Assembly (NCBI RefSeq): GCF_007097485.1
Contig: NZ_VKDE01000006.1
Location: 62,001-126,000, forward strand
Length of the DNA stretch: 64,000 nt
Reading direction: 5' to 3'
DNA from: Carboxylicivirga sp. M1479
GTDB taxonomy: Bacteria; Bacteroidota; Bacteroidia; Bacteroidales; Marinilabiliaceae
Shown: positions 34,876-43,947 of the stretch, piece after piece
Position numbering within the stretch: the stretch's first letter is position 1
How the letters are laid out: each line of letters begins with the position of its first letter
Made by a program: the position numbers and the translations under genes
Notes under the pieces: model-generated
The model's database searches: none
What the model was told of the DNA's origin: nothing
What the model saw: the letters and a program-made list of their open reading frames with translations, nothing else

Positions 34876-36420
34876 TTAAAATGGAGGAATACCATGTTTC
34901 TTAGCAGGACGGTGATCATCTTTTCCAGCTGATACCTCAATTGCGTGCAATAATAACGAACGCGTTTCATTAGGCTCAATTACTGAATCAATGTACCCTT
35001 TCGCAGCTGCTACATATGGATTAGCAAACTTCTCTTTGTACTCTTCGACTTTGATAGCTCGCATTGCATCCTTATCTTCTGCTTCATCAATTTCTTTCTT
35101 AAAGATGATATTAGCAGCACCCTCTGGCCCCATTACTGCAATTTCAGCAGTTGGCCATGCAAACATAAAGTCAGCACCAAGGTGACGCGAGTTCATAGCA
35201 ATGTATCCACCACCATAAGCTTTACGTAAAATAACAGTTACTTTAGGTACCGTAGCTTCAGAATAAGCATAAAGTACTTTAGCACCATGACGAATTACAC
35301 CTGCATGTTCCTGATCTGCTCCAGGCAAGTATCCAGGCATGTCTTCCAATGTAATTACCGGCACATTAAAGGCATCACAGAAACGGATAAAACGAGCTGC
35401 CTTATCTGAACTATCACAGTCAAGTACCCCTGCTAATACCATTGGCTGGTTAGCAACAAAACCTACCGTTTCTCCATTTAAGCGACCAAAACCAATAATA
35501 ATATTTGCTGCCCAAAGCTCCTGAATTTCGAAGAAATCAGAATCATCAACTATTGCTTTGATAACATCACGTACATCATATGGCGTTTTAGGATCAGAAG
35601 GAATAATATCCTCAATTTTTCCTTTAAACTTAGGTGGCTTTGGAGGGAAAGCTTTTGCCTTTTTAGAGTTGTTCCATGGAATGAATGTAACCAACTTCTT
35701 AATTTGCTCGAAACATTCGGTTTCGCTTTCAGCAAAGAAGTGAGCATTACCAGTCGTTTCGGCGTGAACTCGGGCTCCCCCAAGATCTTCCATCGAAATC
35801 TTTTCACCAAGAACTGACTCAATCACTCCTGGTCCGGTAATAAACATTTTAGAAATATTCTCAACTACAAAAACAAAGTCTGTTAAAGCTGGTGAGTAAA
35901 CTGCACCACCGGCACAAGGTCCTAGTATAACCGACAACTGAGGAATAACACCAGAAGCCAATGTATTACGGTAGAAAATCTCACCATAACCAGCCAACGA
36001 GTTCACACCTTCTTGAATACGAGCACCACCAGAATCGTTAATACCGATTAAAGGCACACGCATTTTTAAAGCGTGATCCATGATTTTTGTAATTTTACGG
36101 GCATGCATTAATCCTAATGATCCCCCGGCAACTGTAAAGTCCTGCGCGAAGATACAGATTGGTGCACCATAAATGGTACCTGTACCGATAATTACTCCAT
36201 CACCATGTAACTGCTTTTTGTCCATACCAAAATCACGTGCGGTATGCTCAACAAAGAGGTCATATTCGGTGAAAGAATCTTTATCAACCAGTGCAATAAC
36301 GCGTTCGCGAGCGGTCATTTTACCCATGGCTGCTTGCTTTTCTATGGCTCTATCGCCACCACCCTTTTGCACTTGTTCCTTTCGCTTCCGAAGGTCTAGG
36401 ATGTGTTTTTTCAATGACAT
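34876..36420 (-). CDS. Acyl-CoA carboxylase carboxyltransferase (beta) subunit, propionyl-CoA carboxylase / methylmalonyl-CoA decarboxylase type
   Basis: This 514-residue carboxyltransferase has the two-half crotonase-like fold of PccB/MmdA. Landmarks are QDFTVAGGSLGLMHARKI, GINDSGGARIQEGVNSL, GPCAGGAVYSPALTDF, GVLDCDSSDKAARFIRFCDAF, TLEDMPGYLPG and the C-terminal AKKHGIPPF. It would transfer CO2 between biotin and propionyl-CoA or a similar acyl-CoA. Without the partner subunits (biotin carboxylase, or the sodium-pump decarboxylase beta subunit) nearby, the direction cannot be settled. Confidence 0.9.
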   Translation of the reverse strand: MSLKKHILDLRKRKEQVQKGGGDRAIEKQAAMGKMTARERVIALVDKDSFTEYDLFVEHTARDFGMDKKQLHGDGVIIGTGTIYGAPICIFAQDFTVAGGSLGLMHARKITKIMDHALKMRVPLIGINDSGGARIQEGVNSLAGYGEIFYRNTLASGVIPQLSVILGPCAGGAVYSPALTDFVFVVENISKMFITGPGVIESVLGEKISMEDLGGARVHAETTGNAHFFAESETECFEQIKKLVTFIPWNNSKKAKAFPPKPPKFKGKIEDIIPSDPKTPYDVRDVIKAIVDDSDFFEIQELWAANIIIGFGRLNGETVGFVANQPMVLAGVLDCDSSDKAARFIRFCDAFNVPVITLEDMPGYLPGADQEHAGVIRHGAKVLYAYSEATVPKVTVILRKAYGGGYIAMNSRHLGADFMFAWPTAEIAVMGPEGAANIIFKKEIDEAEDKDAMRAIKVEEYKEKFANPYVAAAKGYIDSVIEPNETRSLLLHAIEVSAGKDDHRPAKKHGIPPF

Positions 36421-36590
36421 AATCCAAAAATTTGATTTAACCTACTATTAATCAAAATATATCTTTTAACACTTCAACTAATAATTTTCAAAGTGCATAA
36501 TTACGAATTTTATTTTTTTAACAAAAGAAATAAGGACAGATAGTCATTTCCAGTAACTACACTTTTTAAGCGTAAGCAACTAAAAACAAA

Positions 36591-37673
36591 CTATTTAGGA
36601 GCCCTCATATATAAATATATACCAACACAAGTAAATACAATATTGGGTAACCAAACGGCCAGCATAGGGTTCATACTTCCGTTAACGGCAAAGGTGGTTG
36701 AAATGGTCATGAACAAAATATACGAAAAACTGAGGGCAATGCCAACTCCAATATGAAGCCCCATCCCCCCTCGTACTTTACGCGAAGCCAGTGAAACGCC
36801 TATTAGCGTTAATATAAAGGCGCTAAACGGAGACGCTATACGCTTGTATTTCTCAATTAAAAATTCCTCCAGATTACCAACTCCCCGAGCTTTTTGTTCT
36901 TCAATATAAACATTCAACTCAGTATTGGTCATCATTTCAAAATACTTACGCTCCTCCTTAAAATCCTTTGGTGTTACATTTGGTATCAGCGTATCCATTT
37001 TTGAGCCACTGCTTATTTCATGCTGAATACCATCAATAAACTCACGCATCACGTAATTTCTTAATTGCCATCTTCCGGATGTTGTATCGAACTTAGCATA
37101 TCGGGCAGATATTTTAGCAACAAGCTCTTTTTCATTGTATTTTTCCAGGGTAAAATAATCGCCATTACCACTGTATGCCCTATATTTATCCATGTATACA
37201 AAAACACCGGGTTCAATTTGCATGTGAATTTTCTCCAGACCTTTTTCTTTTCTGTTCTTTACATACTCATTCTCAAACTTAATACGGGTTTGATTAGCTG
37301 GGGGAATAACATAACCACCTAACAAAAATGAAAACACACCAATAATTGCCGCCCCCAAAAAATACGGAAACATCATTCGTTTAAAACTCACTCCACTGGA
37401 TAGAATGGCAATTATCTCTGTTTGATAAGCCATTTTTGAGGTAAAAAAGATAACAGCAATAAATACAAAAAGAGGTGTGAAAAGATTGGCAAAATAAGGA
37501 ATAAAATTTTTATAATAATCAAAAACAATGGCATTAACAGGTGCCCCATGTTCGAAAAAATTATCAATCTTCTCTGTTAAATCAAATACCACCGATATAC
37601 TGATTATCAATAGTATGGCAAAGAAAAATGTTCCTAAAAACTTCTTAAGTATATATAAATCAAGTTTTTTCAA
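36591..37673 (-). CDS. LptF/LptG-family permease (YjgP/YjgQ)
   Basis: This 360-residue inner-membrane protein has about six membrane segments, three at each end, around a periplasmic beta-jellyroll domain (~105-260). This is the layout of LptF/LptG, which with LptB extract lipopolysaccharide from the inner membrane. LDLYILKKFLGTFFFAI at the N-terminus is typical. It follows tgt on the same strand (132-bp gap), an order common in Bacteroidota. Which of LptF or LptG it represents cannot be told. Confidence 0.88.
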   Translation of the reverse strand: MKKLDLYILKKFLGTFFFAILLIISISVVFDLTEKIDNFFEHGAPVNAIVFDYYKNFIPYFANLFTPLFVFIAVIFFTSKMAYQTEIIAILSSGVSFKRMMFPYFLGAAIIGVFSFLLGGYVIPPANQTRIKFENEYVKNRKEKGLEKIHMQIEPGVFVYMDKYRAYSGNGDYFTLEKYNEKELVAKISARYAKFDTTSGRWQLRNYVMREFIDGIQHEISSGSKMDTLIPNVTPKDFKEERKYFEMMTNTELNVYIEEQKARGVGNLEEFLIEKYKRIASPFSAFILTLIGVSLASRKVRGGMGLHIGVGIALSFSYILFMTISTTFAVNGSMNPMLAVWLPNIVFTCVGIYLYMRAPK

Positions 37674-37805
37674 ACCTTATTGTTTAATTATTCAAATTGC
37701 TGGCTTTGGGTACAAATGAACGAAAATTTAACCAATAGCCAGCTAATTAAATATAAGCACTACAATATAATAGACAATCATTGTGCATTGAACACTCACA
37801 ATATT

Positions 37806-38936
37806 TTATAATCGAGTGGTAAGTTTCTTCACCATTACCTCTTTCCATTGAGCAAAATCACCTGCTAAAATATGCTTACGTGCTTCTCCAACTAACCATA
37901 AGTAAAAGGTTAAGTTATGCTGACTACCAATTTGCGCTGCTAGCATTTCTTTTGAAACGTATAAATGGCGCAAGTATGCTTTAGAGTACCTCTGATCTAC
38001 AAACGAAGTTCCATTAGGGTCGACTGGTGAGAAATCATTCTTCCATTTCTCATTACGCATATTTAAGATACCTTCGGATGTAAATAGCATACCATTACGC
38101 CCATTACGCGTTGGCATAACACAATCAAACATATCAACCCCCAAAGCAATATTCTCAAGAAGGTTGGCCGGTGTTCCTACCCCCATTAAATACCTTGGTT
38201 TATCTTTTGGTAAGATACCGTTGACTAGCTCAACCATTTCGTACATCACTTCCGTTGGTTCACCCACTGCCAAACCACCAATGGCATTCCCCTCTCTGTT
38301 CTGAGATGCGATAAATTCAGCCGATTGAGTACGCAGGTCACGATAACCAGCTCCTTGCACGATTGGGAAAAATGTTTGTGAGTGACCATACAATGGTTCT
38401 GTTTGATCGAAATGATCAACTCCGCGCTTTAACCATCGATGCGTTAACTCCATCGATTTCTTTGCGTAGGCATATTCTGCATCACCTGGAGGACATTCAT
38501 CAAGAGCCATAATGATATCGGCTCCAATAACACGCTGGGTATCTACTACATTTTCGGGTGTAAACAAATGTTTAGATCCATCCAAATGCGAACGAAACAC
38601 AGCTCCCTCTTCGGTTAGCTTACGATTATCACTTAAGGAAAACACTTGATAACCACCACTATCTGTTAAAACTGGTTTGTCCCAACCGTTGAACTTATGT
38701 AATCCACCCGCTGCTTTTAAAATATCTAAACCTGGTCTTAAGTACAGATGATAAGTATTACCTAATATTATTTGTGCTTTTACATCGTCTTCTAAATCAC
38801 GAAAATGCACACCCTTAACGGATCCCACCGTCCCAACAGGCATAAAAATAGGTGTTTCAATTGTACCATGGTCGGTTGTAACTTTACCTGCTCTGGCACT
38901 GCTTTTTGCATCGGTATGTTGTAGCTCAAACTTCAT
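37806..38936 (-). CDS. tgt: tRNA-guanine(34) transglycosylase (Tgt, queuosine synthesis)
   Basis: This 376-residue enzyme exchanges guanine for the queuine precursor at position 34 of GUN tRNAs. Visible motifs are TPIFMPVGTVGSVKG, LTDSGGYQVFSL, GADIIMALDECPP, GGLAVGEP and DMFDCVMPTRNGRNG (nucleophile Asp region). An oddity: the usual zinc-binding CxCxxC near residues 300-315 is replaced by PNGTSFVDQRYSKAYLRHL with no cysteine. A TATATTTG -7 box lies ~55 bp upstream. Confidence 0.95.
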   Translation of the reverse strand: MKFELQHTDAKSSARAGKVTTDHGTIETPIFMPVGTVGSVKGVHFRDLEDDVKAQIILGNTYHLYLRPGLDILKAAGGLHKFNGWDKPVLTDSGGYQVFSLSDNRKLTEEGAVFRSHLDGSKHLFTPENVVDTQRVIGADIIMALDECPPGDAEYAYAKKSMELTHRWLKRGVDHFDQTEPLYGHSQTFFPIVQGAGYRDLRTQSAEFIASQNREGNAIGGLAVGEPTEVMYEMVELVNGILPKDKPRYLMGVGTPANLLENIALGVDMFDCVMPTRNGRNGMLFTSEGILNMRNEKWKNDFSPVDPNGTSFVDQRYSKAYLRHLYVSKEMLAAQIGSQHNLTFYLWLVGEARKHILAGDFAQWKEVMVKKLTTRL

Positions 38937-38990
38937 TATCCTGCTTATATTTTAAGGCCTTACCTCATTTTCTTTCCTTGAGGCAGCCTG

Positions 38991-38998
38991 CAAATATA
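38991..38998 (-). promoter_or_regulatory. Bacteroidota -7 box of tgt (TATATTTG)
   Basis: An exact TAnnTTTG match on the minus strand, 54 bp before the tgt ATG. A TTTG lies further upstream, but at 24 bp, longer than the usual 19-21 bp spacing. Confidence 0.45.
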
Positions 38999-39129
38999 CA
39001 ACAGCTTCTTATATATATAAAACAAAGCCAAGCATCCAATCCAATAAAAAAGCTTGCAAGCAAGTTTTTAGCATCAATCACAAATTTGACGAAGCAAGAA
39101 CAGGTAATTAATAAAAATATGTTGCACTT

Positions 39130-40266
39130 TTGACTAAAATTAATTTTGTGGAGCATACAATACTATACACATTAGTTGCCATCTTCCTATTCGCATGGCT
39201 TTTTCAGATTTTTTATCTTTTATTTTTCTTGCTTAAACCATCATTGTTTAAAGCAAATACAGTTGAGGGAAAGCAGTTACCTATATCTGTTATTATATGC
39301 GCCAAAAACGAAGCTGAAAACTTATTGCAATTTATACCATCTATTTGCCAACAGAATCATCCACAATTTGAAGTTATTGTTGTCAACGACTGCTCAACAG
39401 ATGATACAGAAATGGCTTTAGCACAATTAAAAACCAAATACAATAATCTATACTACACAAGTATCCCCTTAAGCCAACAGCATTATCAAGGGAAAAAATT
39501 AGCTCTAACACTTGGTATTAAAGCAGCCAATTACGAACACCTTTTATTTACTGATGCTGATTGCCAACCTACTTCGGATCAATGGCTAAGTCAAATGGCC
39601 AGTCAGTTTAGTGATACTAAAGAGATTGTAGTTGGACATGGTCGATACGAAAAAAGAAAAGGTTTATTTAACTTATTCTTGCGCTATGAAACTTTTTTTA
39701 ATGCGGTTCAGTACATGGGATTTGCCTTACGCAAGAAACCTTTTATGGCTGTAGGCAGAAATATGGCATTTACCAAGTCATTATTTGAAAAAAGCAATGT
39801 ATATGCCCAATACTTAAACGTTGCTTCTGGAGATGACGATTTATTTATGCGCCAATGTGCCAACAAGCAAAATACAAGCATTCAACTTAACTACGAAAGT
39901 CAAACAAGTTCCATTGCTCCCAAAAACATGGGCGAATGGCTTGATCGAAAATCAAGACACCTGAGCACTGCTCCATTCTATAAATTAGGGATAAAAGCAT
40001 GGCTTTTTATGGAGGCTCTAACTCGTCAAATATTTTGGGTCTTAACACTTTGTTCACTTTTTTTTCCTACTTTTGCGCCATTAGCATTCGGATTTTTCGT
40101 GAGCCGTTTAGTCGTTTTACACATTGTATTAGGCAAAGCAGCTAACAAAATGGGGGAAAACAAACTGTATTGGGCAACCATTCTTTTTGATTTCATGAAT
40201 CCGCTGTTAATCGGGAGCGTTTGGGTAATTAATGTTTTTAGTGCAAAGAAGAAGAAATGGAAGTAA
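39130..40266 (+). CDS. Family 2 glycosyltransferase, membrane-bound
   Basis: This 378-residue glycosyltransferase has one N-terminal membrane segment (~9-32) and two or three C-terminal ones (~290-370). The GT-A core shows ISVIICAKNEAENL, VVNDCSTDDTE, the DxD-type LLFTDADCQP and SGDDDLFMRQ. It would transfer a sugar from a nucleotide donor on the cytoplasmic face; the acceptor is unknown. The start drawn is TTG, and a GTG six codons later is an alternative; no ATG is available before the first membrane segment. It overlaps the sigma-factor gene by 10 bases. Confidence 0.85.
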   Translation: MTKINFVEHTILYTLVAIFLFAWLFQIFYLLFFLLKPSLFKANTVEGKQLPISVIICAKNEAENLLQFIPSICQQNHPQFEVIVVNDCSTDDTEMALAQLKTKYNNLYYTSIPLSQQHYQGKKLALTLGIKAANYEHLLFTDADCQPTSDQWLSQMASQFSDTKEIVVGHGRYEKRKGLFNLFLRYETFFNAVQYMGFALRKKPFMAVGRNMAFTKSLFEKSNVYAQYLNVASGDDDLFMRQCANKQNTSIQLNYESQTSSIAPKNMGEWLDRKSRHLSTAPFYKLGIKAWLFMEALTRQIFWVLTLCSLFFPTFAPLAFGFFVSRLVVLHIVLGKAANKMGENKLYWATILFDFMNPLLIGSVWVINVFSAKKKKWK

Positions 40267-40865
40267 ATCCGAATCTATCTGATAAGGCAAAATATGATTT
40301 AGACTTAGTGGAGGTAGCAGTCAAAGGCGATCAAAAAGCGTTCGCTGAATTAATGGGTCGCTATAGAGATGCTATCTATTTTATGCTATTAAAAATGGTA
40401 AATAATAAAAGTGATGCCGAAGATTTAACAATTGAAGCATTTGGCAAAGCTTTTAAAAACATTCATCAGTACTCTCCTAATTACGCTTTTAGTACTTGGT
40501 TATTTAAAATCGCATCCAATAATTGTATCGACTTCCTAAGAAAAAAACGAAATAATATTGTTTCTATTGATGGTGGCATTACTGATGACAAGGAAAACGA
40601 TCAGCCAATACATTTAAAAGACGAAACGCCCGATCCGGAAGAGCACCTGATTAAGCAGCAAAAGAAAGTGCTAATGCGTACGGTTGTTCAAAAATTAAAA
40701 CCACGCTACCGCATACTAATCGAATTACGCTACTTTAAAGAGTTTTCATATGAAGAAATAGCTGAAGAGTTAGATCTTCCATTGGGAACAGTAAAAGCAC
40801 AGTTATTTAGAGCACGTGAACTACTCTTTAACACGCTCAAAAACTCCGATATTAAATTAAATTAA
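40257..40865 (+). CDS. ECF-type RNA polymerase sigma factor
   Basis: A 202-residue sigma-70 family protein with region 2 (AFAELMGRYRDAIYFMLLKM...DAEDLTIEAFGKAFKNI...FSTWLFKIASNNCIDFLRKKR) and region 4 (LKPRYRILIELRYFKEFSYEEIAEELDLPLGTVKAQLFRAREL). A short acidic linker separates them. No anti-sigma gene follows, which is common for stand-alone ECF factors of Bacteroidota. The 10-base overlap with the glycosyltransferase suggests coupled translation. Confidence 0.93.
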   Translation: MEVNPNLSDKAKYDLDLVEVAVKGDQKAFAELMGRYRDAIYFMLLKMVNNKSDAEDLTIEAFGKAFKNIHQYSPNYAFSTWLFKIASNNCIDFLRKKRNNIVSIDGGITDDKENDQPIHLKDETPDPEEHLIKQQKKVLMRTVVQKLKPRYRILIELRYFKEFSYEEIAEELDLPLGTVKAQLFRARELLFNTLKNSDIKLN

Positions 40866-40917
40866 GTCACACGACTTACCTTTTACTTCTTCAGAATCTT
40901 TATTCTGCAAATTGCAT

Positions 40918-41538
40918 ATGGAATTAATAAAAAAATATTTCCCTAATCTGGATTCCTACACAGAGGATAAGTTAAGCCAACTGGGAGACTTATACACCGA
41001 GTGGAATGCTAAGATAAATGTTATTTCGCGCAAGGACATGGATCATTTTTATGAACGCCATGTACTACATTCATTGAGCATCGCTTCTTTTATTCAATTT
41101 GAAAAGGGCACACAAATACTCGATGTAGGCTGCGGAGGAGGTTTCCCAAGTATTCCTTTAGCAATTATGTATCCCGATTGTCAGTTTCACTCGATTGACT
41201 CGATAGGAAAAAAGATAAAGGTGGTAAAAGGCGTAGCTGAAGCACTTGGTTTAAAAAACCTTACAGCCGAACAAGTACGTGTTGAGAATCATCCCAAACA
41301 ATATGATTTCATTATTAGCAGGGCCGTAACAGCTTTTCCAGCTTTTGTCAGTCTGTGTCAAAATAAAATTCTACAAAAAAATAATAATGCCATCTCAAAT
41401 GGCATCATTTATCTTAAGGGAGGAGACTTTGACGAGGAACTTAAAAACTTTAAGAAACGAGCATCAGTAACACCTTTGGGCACCTATTTTGAAGAGGAAT
41501 TTTTTGAAACAAAAAAAATCATTCACCTTTCGATGTAA
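40918..41538 (+). CDS. rsmG: 16S rRNA (guanine(527)-N7)-methyltransferase RsmG
   Basis: This 206-residue SAM-dependent methyltransferase modifies G527 of 16S rRNA. Family landmarks are YTEWNAKINVISRKD, HVLHSLSI, the SAM-binding ILDVGCGGGFPSIPLAI, SIGKKIKVVKGVAEALGL and FIISRAVTAFPAF. The ATG at 40918 is preferred to a TTG two codons earlier. It stands on its own between the ECF sigma factor and rpmH. Confidence 0.95.
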   Translation: MELIKKYFPNLDSYTEDKLSQLGDLYTEWNAKINVISRKDMDHFYERHVLHSLSIASFIQFEKGTQILDVGCGGGFPSIPLAIMYPDCQFHSIDSIGKKIKVVKGVAEALGLKNLTAEQVRVENHPKQYDFIISRAVTAFPAFVSLCQNKILQKNNNAISNGIIYLKGGDFDEELKNFKKRASVTPLGTYFEEEFFETKKIIHLSM

Positions 41539-41588
41539 ATATTTACCAACAAACAACTAAGGGCAAAGTAAAAAAGCATTCATTTTTT

Positions 41589-41618
41589 TTTGGAAGATAA
41601 AAAAAACGTTTATTTTTG
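41589..41618 (+). promoter_or_regulatory. rpmH promoter (TTTG / TATTTTTG)
   Basis: A TTTG (41589-41592) and TATTTTTG (41611-41618), 18 bp apart, match the Bacteroidota -33 and -7 elements. They lie ~53 bp upstream of rpmH. Confidence 0.6.
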
Positions 41619-41670
41619 CAGTCCGAAAACGAAAGATAAGGCATTAGTCGAAAGATAAAAAAGCATAAAG

Positions 41671-41829
41671 ATGAAAAGGACATTTCAACCATCGAACAGA
41701 AAAAGAAGAAACAAACATGGTTTCCGCGAAAGAATGGCCAGTGCAAACGGTCGTAAAGTTTTAGCTTCAAGAAGAGCTAAAGGACGTAAGAAATTAAGTG
41801 TTTCAAGCGAAAAAAGACACAAAGCTTAA
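41671..41829 (+). CDS. rpmH: Ribosomal protein bL34
   Basis: A 52-residue, highly basic protein starting [20 protein letters not shown] with [20 protein letters not shown], the invariant bL34 sequence. It has its own promoter upstream and a strong terminator 23 bp downstream. It is not next to dnaA/rnpA as in many bacteria but sits in the arrangement usual for Bacteroidota. Confidence 0.97.
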   Translation: MKRTFQPSNRKRRNKHGFRERMASANGRKVLASRRAKGRKKLSVSSEKRHKA

Positions 41830-41851
41830 TTAGTAGCTTACACAATATAAA

Positions 41852-41888
41852 AAGTAAAGAATCCTCATTTGGGTTCTTTACTTTTTTT
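41852..41888 (+). terminator. Rho-independent terminator of rpmH
   Basis: A 10-bp stem (AAGTAAAGAA with TTCTTTACTT), extended by CC/GG pairs after a bulge, followed by a T-run. Confidence 0.85.
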
Positions 41889-41919
41889 ATACCCATAAGT
41901 TTGGTAGCCAAAGTTTTGT

Positions 41920-41927
41920 TATTTTTG
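41920..41927 (+). promoter_or_regulatory. Bacteroidota -7 box (TATTTTTG) before the PASTA gene
   Basis: An exact TAnnTTTG match 65 bp upstream of the chosen ATG. A TTTG at 41900-41903 could be the -33 element, but the spacing (16 bp) is short. Confidence 0.45.
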
Positions 41928-41980
41928 AACAAACTAAGAAAACCGTAACTCAAATTAGCTTCTAAAAAGGCCAAATATAA

Positions 41981-41986
41981 AAGGAG
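41981..41986 (+). promoter_or_regulatory. Shine-Dalgarno AAGGAG deciding the PASTA start
   Basis: AAGGAG lies 6 bp before the ATG at 41993 and abuts the ATG at 41987. It therefore favours 41993. Clear Shine-Dalgarno sites are uncommon in Bacteroidota. Confidence 0.55.
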
Positions 41987-41992
41987 ATGCTT

Positions 41993-42781
41993 ATGTCATT
42001 CTTAAAAGGAATCATTAACAATGTGTTTGTTAAAAATATTGTTATCGCAATTGTCGTCATTACACTGGCTATTGCTGCAACATTTGTAAGCCTTAATGTG
42101 TATACAAACCATGGCGAATATTATCCTGTTCCTGATTTTAAAGGACTGACTGAAGATCAATTTAGTGAGCTGATTAAAGAAAAAGGATTCCGCTATAACA
42201 TCATTGACTCGGCTCATGTCGATGGCTATTTCCCTGGTGCGGTTATTGAACAAATACCGGCTCCCGGAAGCATGGTTAAGGAAAATAGAAATATTCATTT
42301 CACCATTAAAGCCATTGCTCCTGAACAAGTACAGATTCCTAATTTGATTGATTACTCGCTCAGAAACGCCAAAGTTATTTTAGAGTCATACGGCCTTGTT
42401 GTTGGTGAACTTATATATGTACCTAGCGAATATAGAAATTTGGTTATTCAACAACTCTACAAAGGCAAACCCGTTGAACCTGGCAAGGTAGTTTTAAAAG
42501 GATCGGTTATTGACTTGCACATCGGAAAAGGATTAAGTACCGAACGCACCAATGTGCCAGACCTGCAAGCCTTAACATTAAGCGAAGCTCAGGACTATAC
42601 TGTTTCTGTTTCTCTTAATATTGGTGCTGCTATTTACGACGAATCAGTAACAACGGCAGAAGACTCACTTGCCGCAGTTATTTGGCAACAGCAGCCAGCA
42701 GGCGAGTCAGGTGCACGCATTCCATTGGGGGCATCCATTGATGTTTGGTTAAGTGTTGATACAGCAAAAATAAATTACTAA
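41993..42781 (+). CDS. PASTA-domain membrane protein
   Basis: This 262-residue protein has an N-terminal membrane anchor (~12-36) and three consecutive extracytoplasmic PASTA domains (about 40-110, 112-180 and 182-258). Typical signatures are VPDFKGLTEDQFSELIKEKG, QIPNLIDYSLRNAKVILESYGL and VPDLQALTLSEAQ. PASTA domains elsewhere bind peptidoglycan fragments on Ser/Thr kinases and penicillin-binding proteins. Here there is no kinase or transpeptidase domain. The downstream rluD-like and ddl genes are in the order usual for Bacteroidota. Confidence 0.9.
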   Translation: MSFLKGIINNVFVKNIVIAIVVITLAIAATFVSLNVYTNHGEYYPVPDFKGLTEDQFSELIKEKGFRYNIIDSAHVDGYFPGAVIEQIPAPGSMVKENRNIHFTIKAIAPEQVQIPNLIDYSLRNAKVILESYGLVVGELIYVPSEYRNLVIQQLYKGKPVEPGKVVLKGSVIDLHIGKGLSTERTNVPDLQALTLSEAQDYTVSVSLNIGAAIYDESVTTAEDSLAAVIWQQQPAGESGARIPLGASIDVWLSVDTAKINY

Positions 42782-42869
42782 ACGCGGAACCTCCTCAAAA
42801 AAGCCTTGCGGCATCAAAGCAATTAAGGCTTGGTAAATAAACGATTAACAAATCAGTAAATAAATAAAG

Positions 42870-43922
42870 ATGACTGAGCACATACAAGAAGATGAATTTG
42901 AAGAATTAGAAGAGAGCAATGAGCTGTATGAGCATTATCGTTTTGAAACTGATCCAGGTCAAAAACCTTTGCGCATTGACAAGTTTTTGGTTAATCGTAT
43001 TGAGAATTCATCACGCAATAAAATACAAGATGCGGCTGCCGCTGGAAACATTCGTGTGAATGACATTCCAGTAAAGTCCAACTATAAGATTAAACCCAAC
43101 GATATTATTACCATTGTGATGTCGTTTCCGAGGCGAGAACTTAAAATCATCGCTGAAGATATTCCATTGAACATACCATACGAAGATGACGATTTAATCA
43201 TCATCAATAAAAACCCAGGCATGGTGGTTCACCCTGGCCATGGCAACTACACTGGCACCATGGTAAACGCTTTAGCATGGCACCTAAAGGACTTACCTTT
43301 ATTTAACTCAGAGGATCCTCGCCCCGGCCTGGTGCATCGCATTGATAAAGATACCTCAGGTTTATTGGTTGTAGCCAAAACAGAACATGCTAAAAACTTT
43401 TTGGCGCGTCAGTTTTTTGAAAAGACATCAAGCAGAACCTATGTAGCCATTGTTTGGGGACAACCAAAAGAAGAAGAGGGTACGATTGTAGGTAATGTTG
43501 GACGCAGTTTGCAAGACCGCAAACAAATGGCCGTTTTCCCCGAAGGAGACCGAGGCAAACATGCCGTAACCCATTATAAAGTTTTGGAGCGATTAGGCTA
43601 TGTATCATTGGTTGAATGCCGACTGGAAACAGGGCGTACTCACCAAATTAGGGCTCACATGAAACACATTGGTCACCCTCTGTTTAACGATGAACGCTAT
43701 GGTGGTCATCATATTTTAAAGGGTACTACTTTTACCAAATACAAACAGTTTGTTCAGAACTGCTTTAAAATATTACCTCGTCAGGCATTACATGCCAAAA
43801 CATTAGGCTTTGTGCACCCAACATCGAAAGAAAGTATTTCGTTCAATACGGAGATACCAGATGATATGATGCAAGCCATTGAAAAGTGGAGGGGATATAT
43901 AGCAGGCAGAGAAAACGATTAA
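42870..43922 (+). CDS. RluD-type 23S rRNA pseudouridine synthase
   Basis: This 350-residue protein has an acidic N-terminal extension, an S4 RNA-binding domain (RIDKFLVNRIENSSRNKIQDAA..IRVNDIPVK) and an RluA-family catalytic domain. The active-site loop is GLVHRIDKDTSGLLVVAKT, followed by LETGRTHQIRAHM. It isomerises uridines in rRNA; RluD-like specificity is inferred from the S4 domain and length. The ddl gene starts 25 bp downstream. Confidence 0.9.
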   Translation: MTEHIQEDEFEELEESNELYEHYRFETDPGQKPLRIDKFLVNRIENSSRNKIQDAAAAGNIRVNDIPVKSNYKIKPNDIITIVMSFPRRELKIIAEDIPLNIPYEDDDLIIINKNPGMVVHPGHGNYTGTMVNALAWHLKDLPLFNSEDPRPGLVHRIDKDTSGLLVVAKTEHAKNFLARQFFEKTSSRTYVAIVWGQPKEEEGTIVGNVGRSLQDRKQMAVFPEGDRGKHAVTHYKVLERLGYVSLVECRLETGRTHQIRAHMKHIGHPLFNDERYGGHHILKGTTFTKYKQFVQNCFKILPRQALHAKTLGFVHPTSKESISFNTEIPDDMMQAIEKWRGYIAGREND

Positions 43923-43947
43923 TAAAACTCAAACTCATCATTCTAAA

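Noticed and set aside
41543-41974. Two minus-strand frames opposite rpmH
   Set aside because: They are shadows of rpmH and its promoter and terminator region; the forward bL34 sequence is unmistakable.
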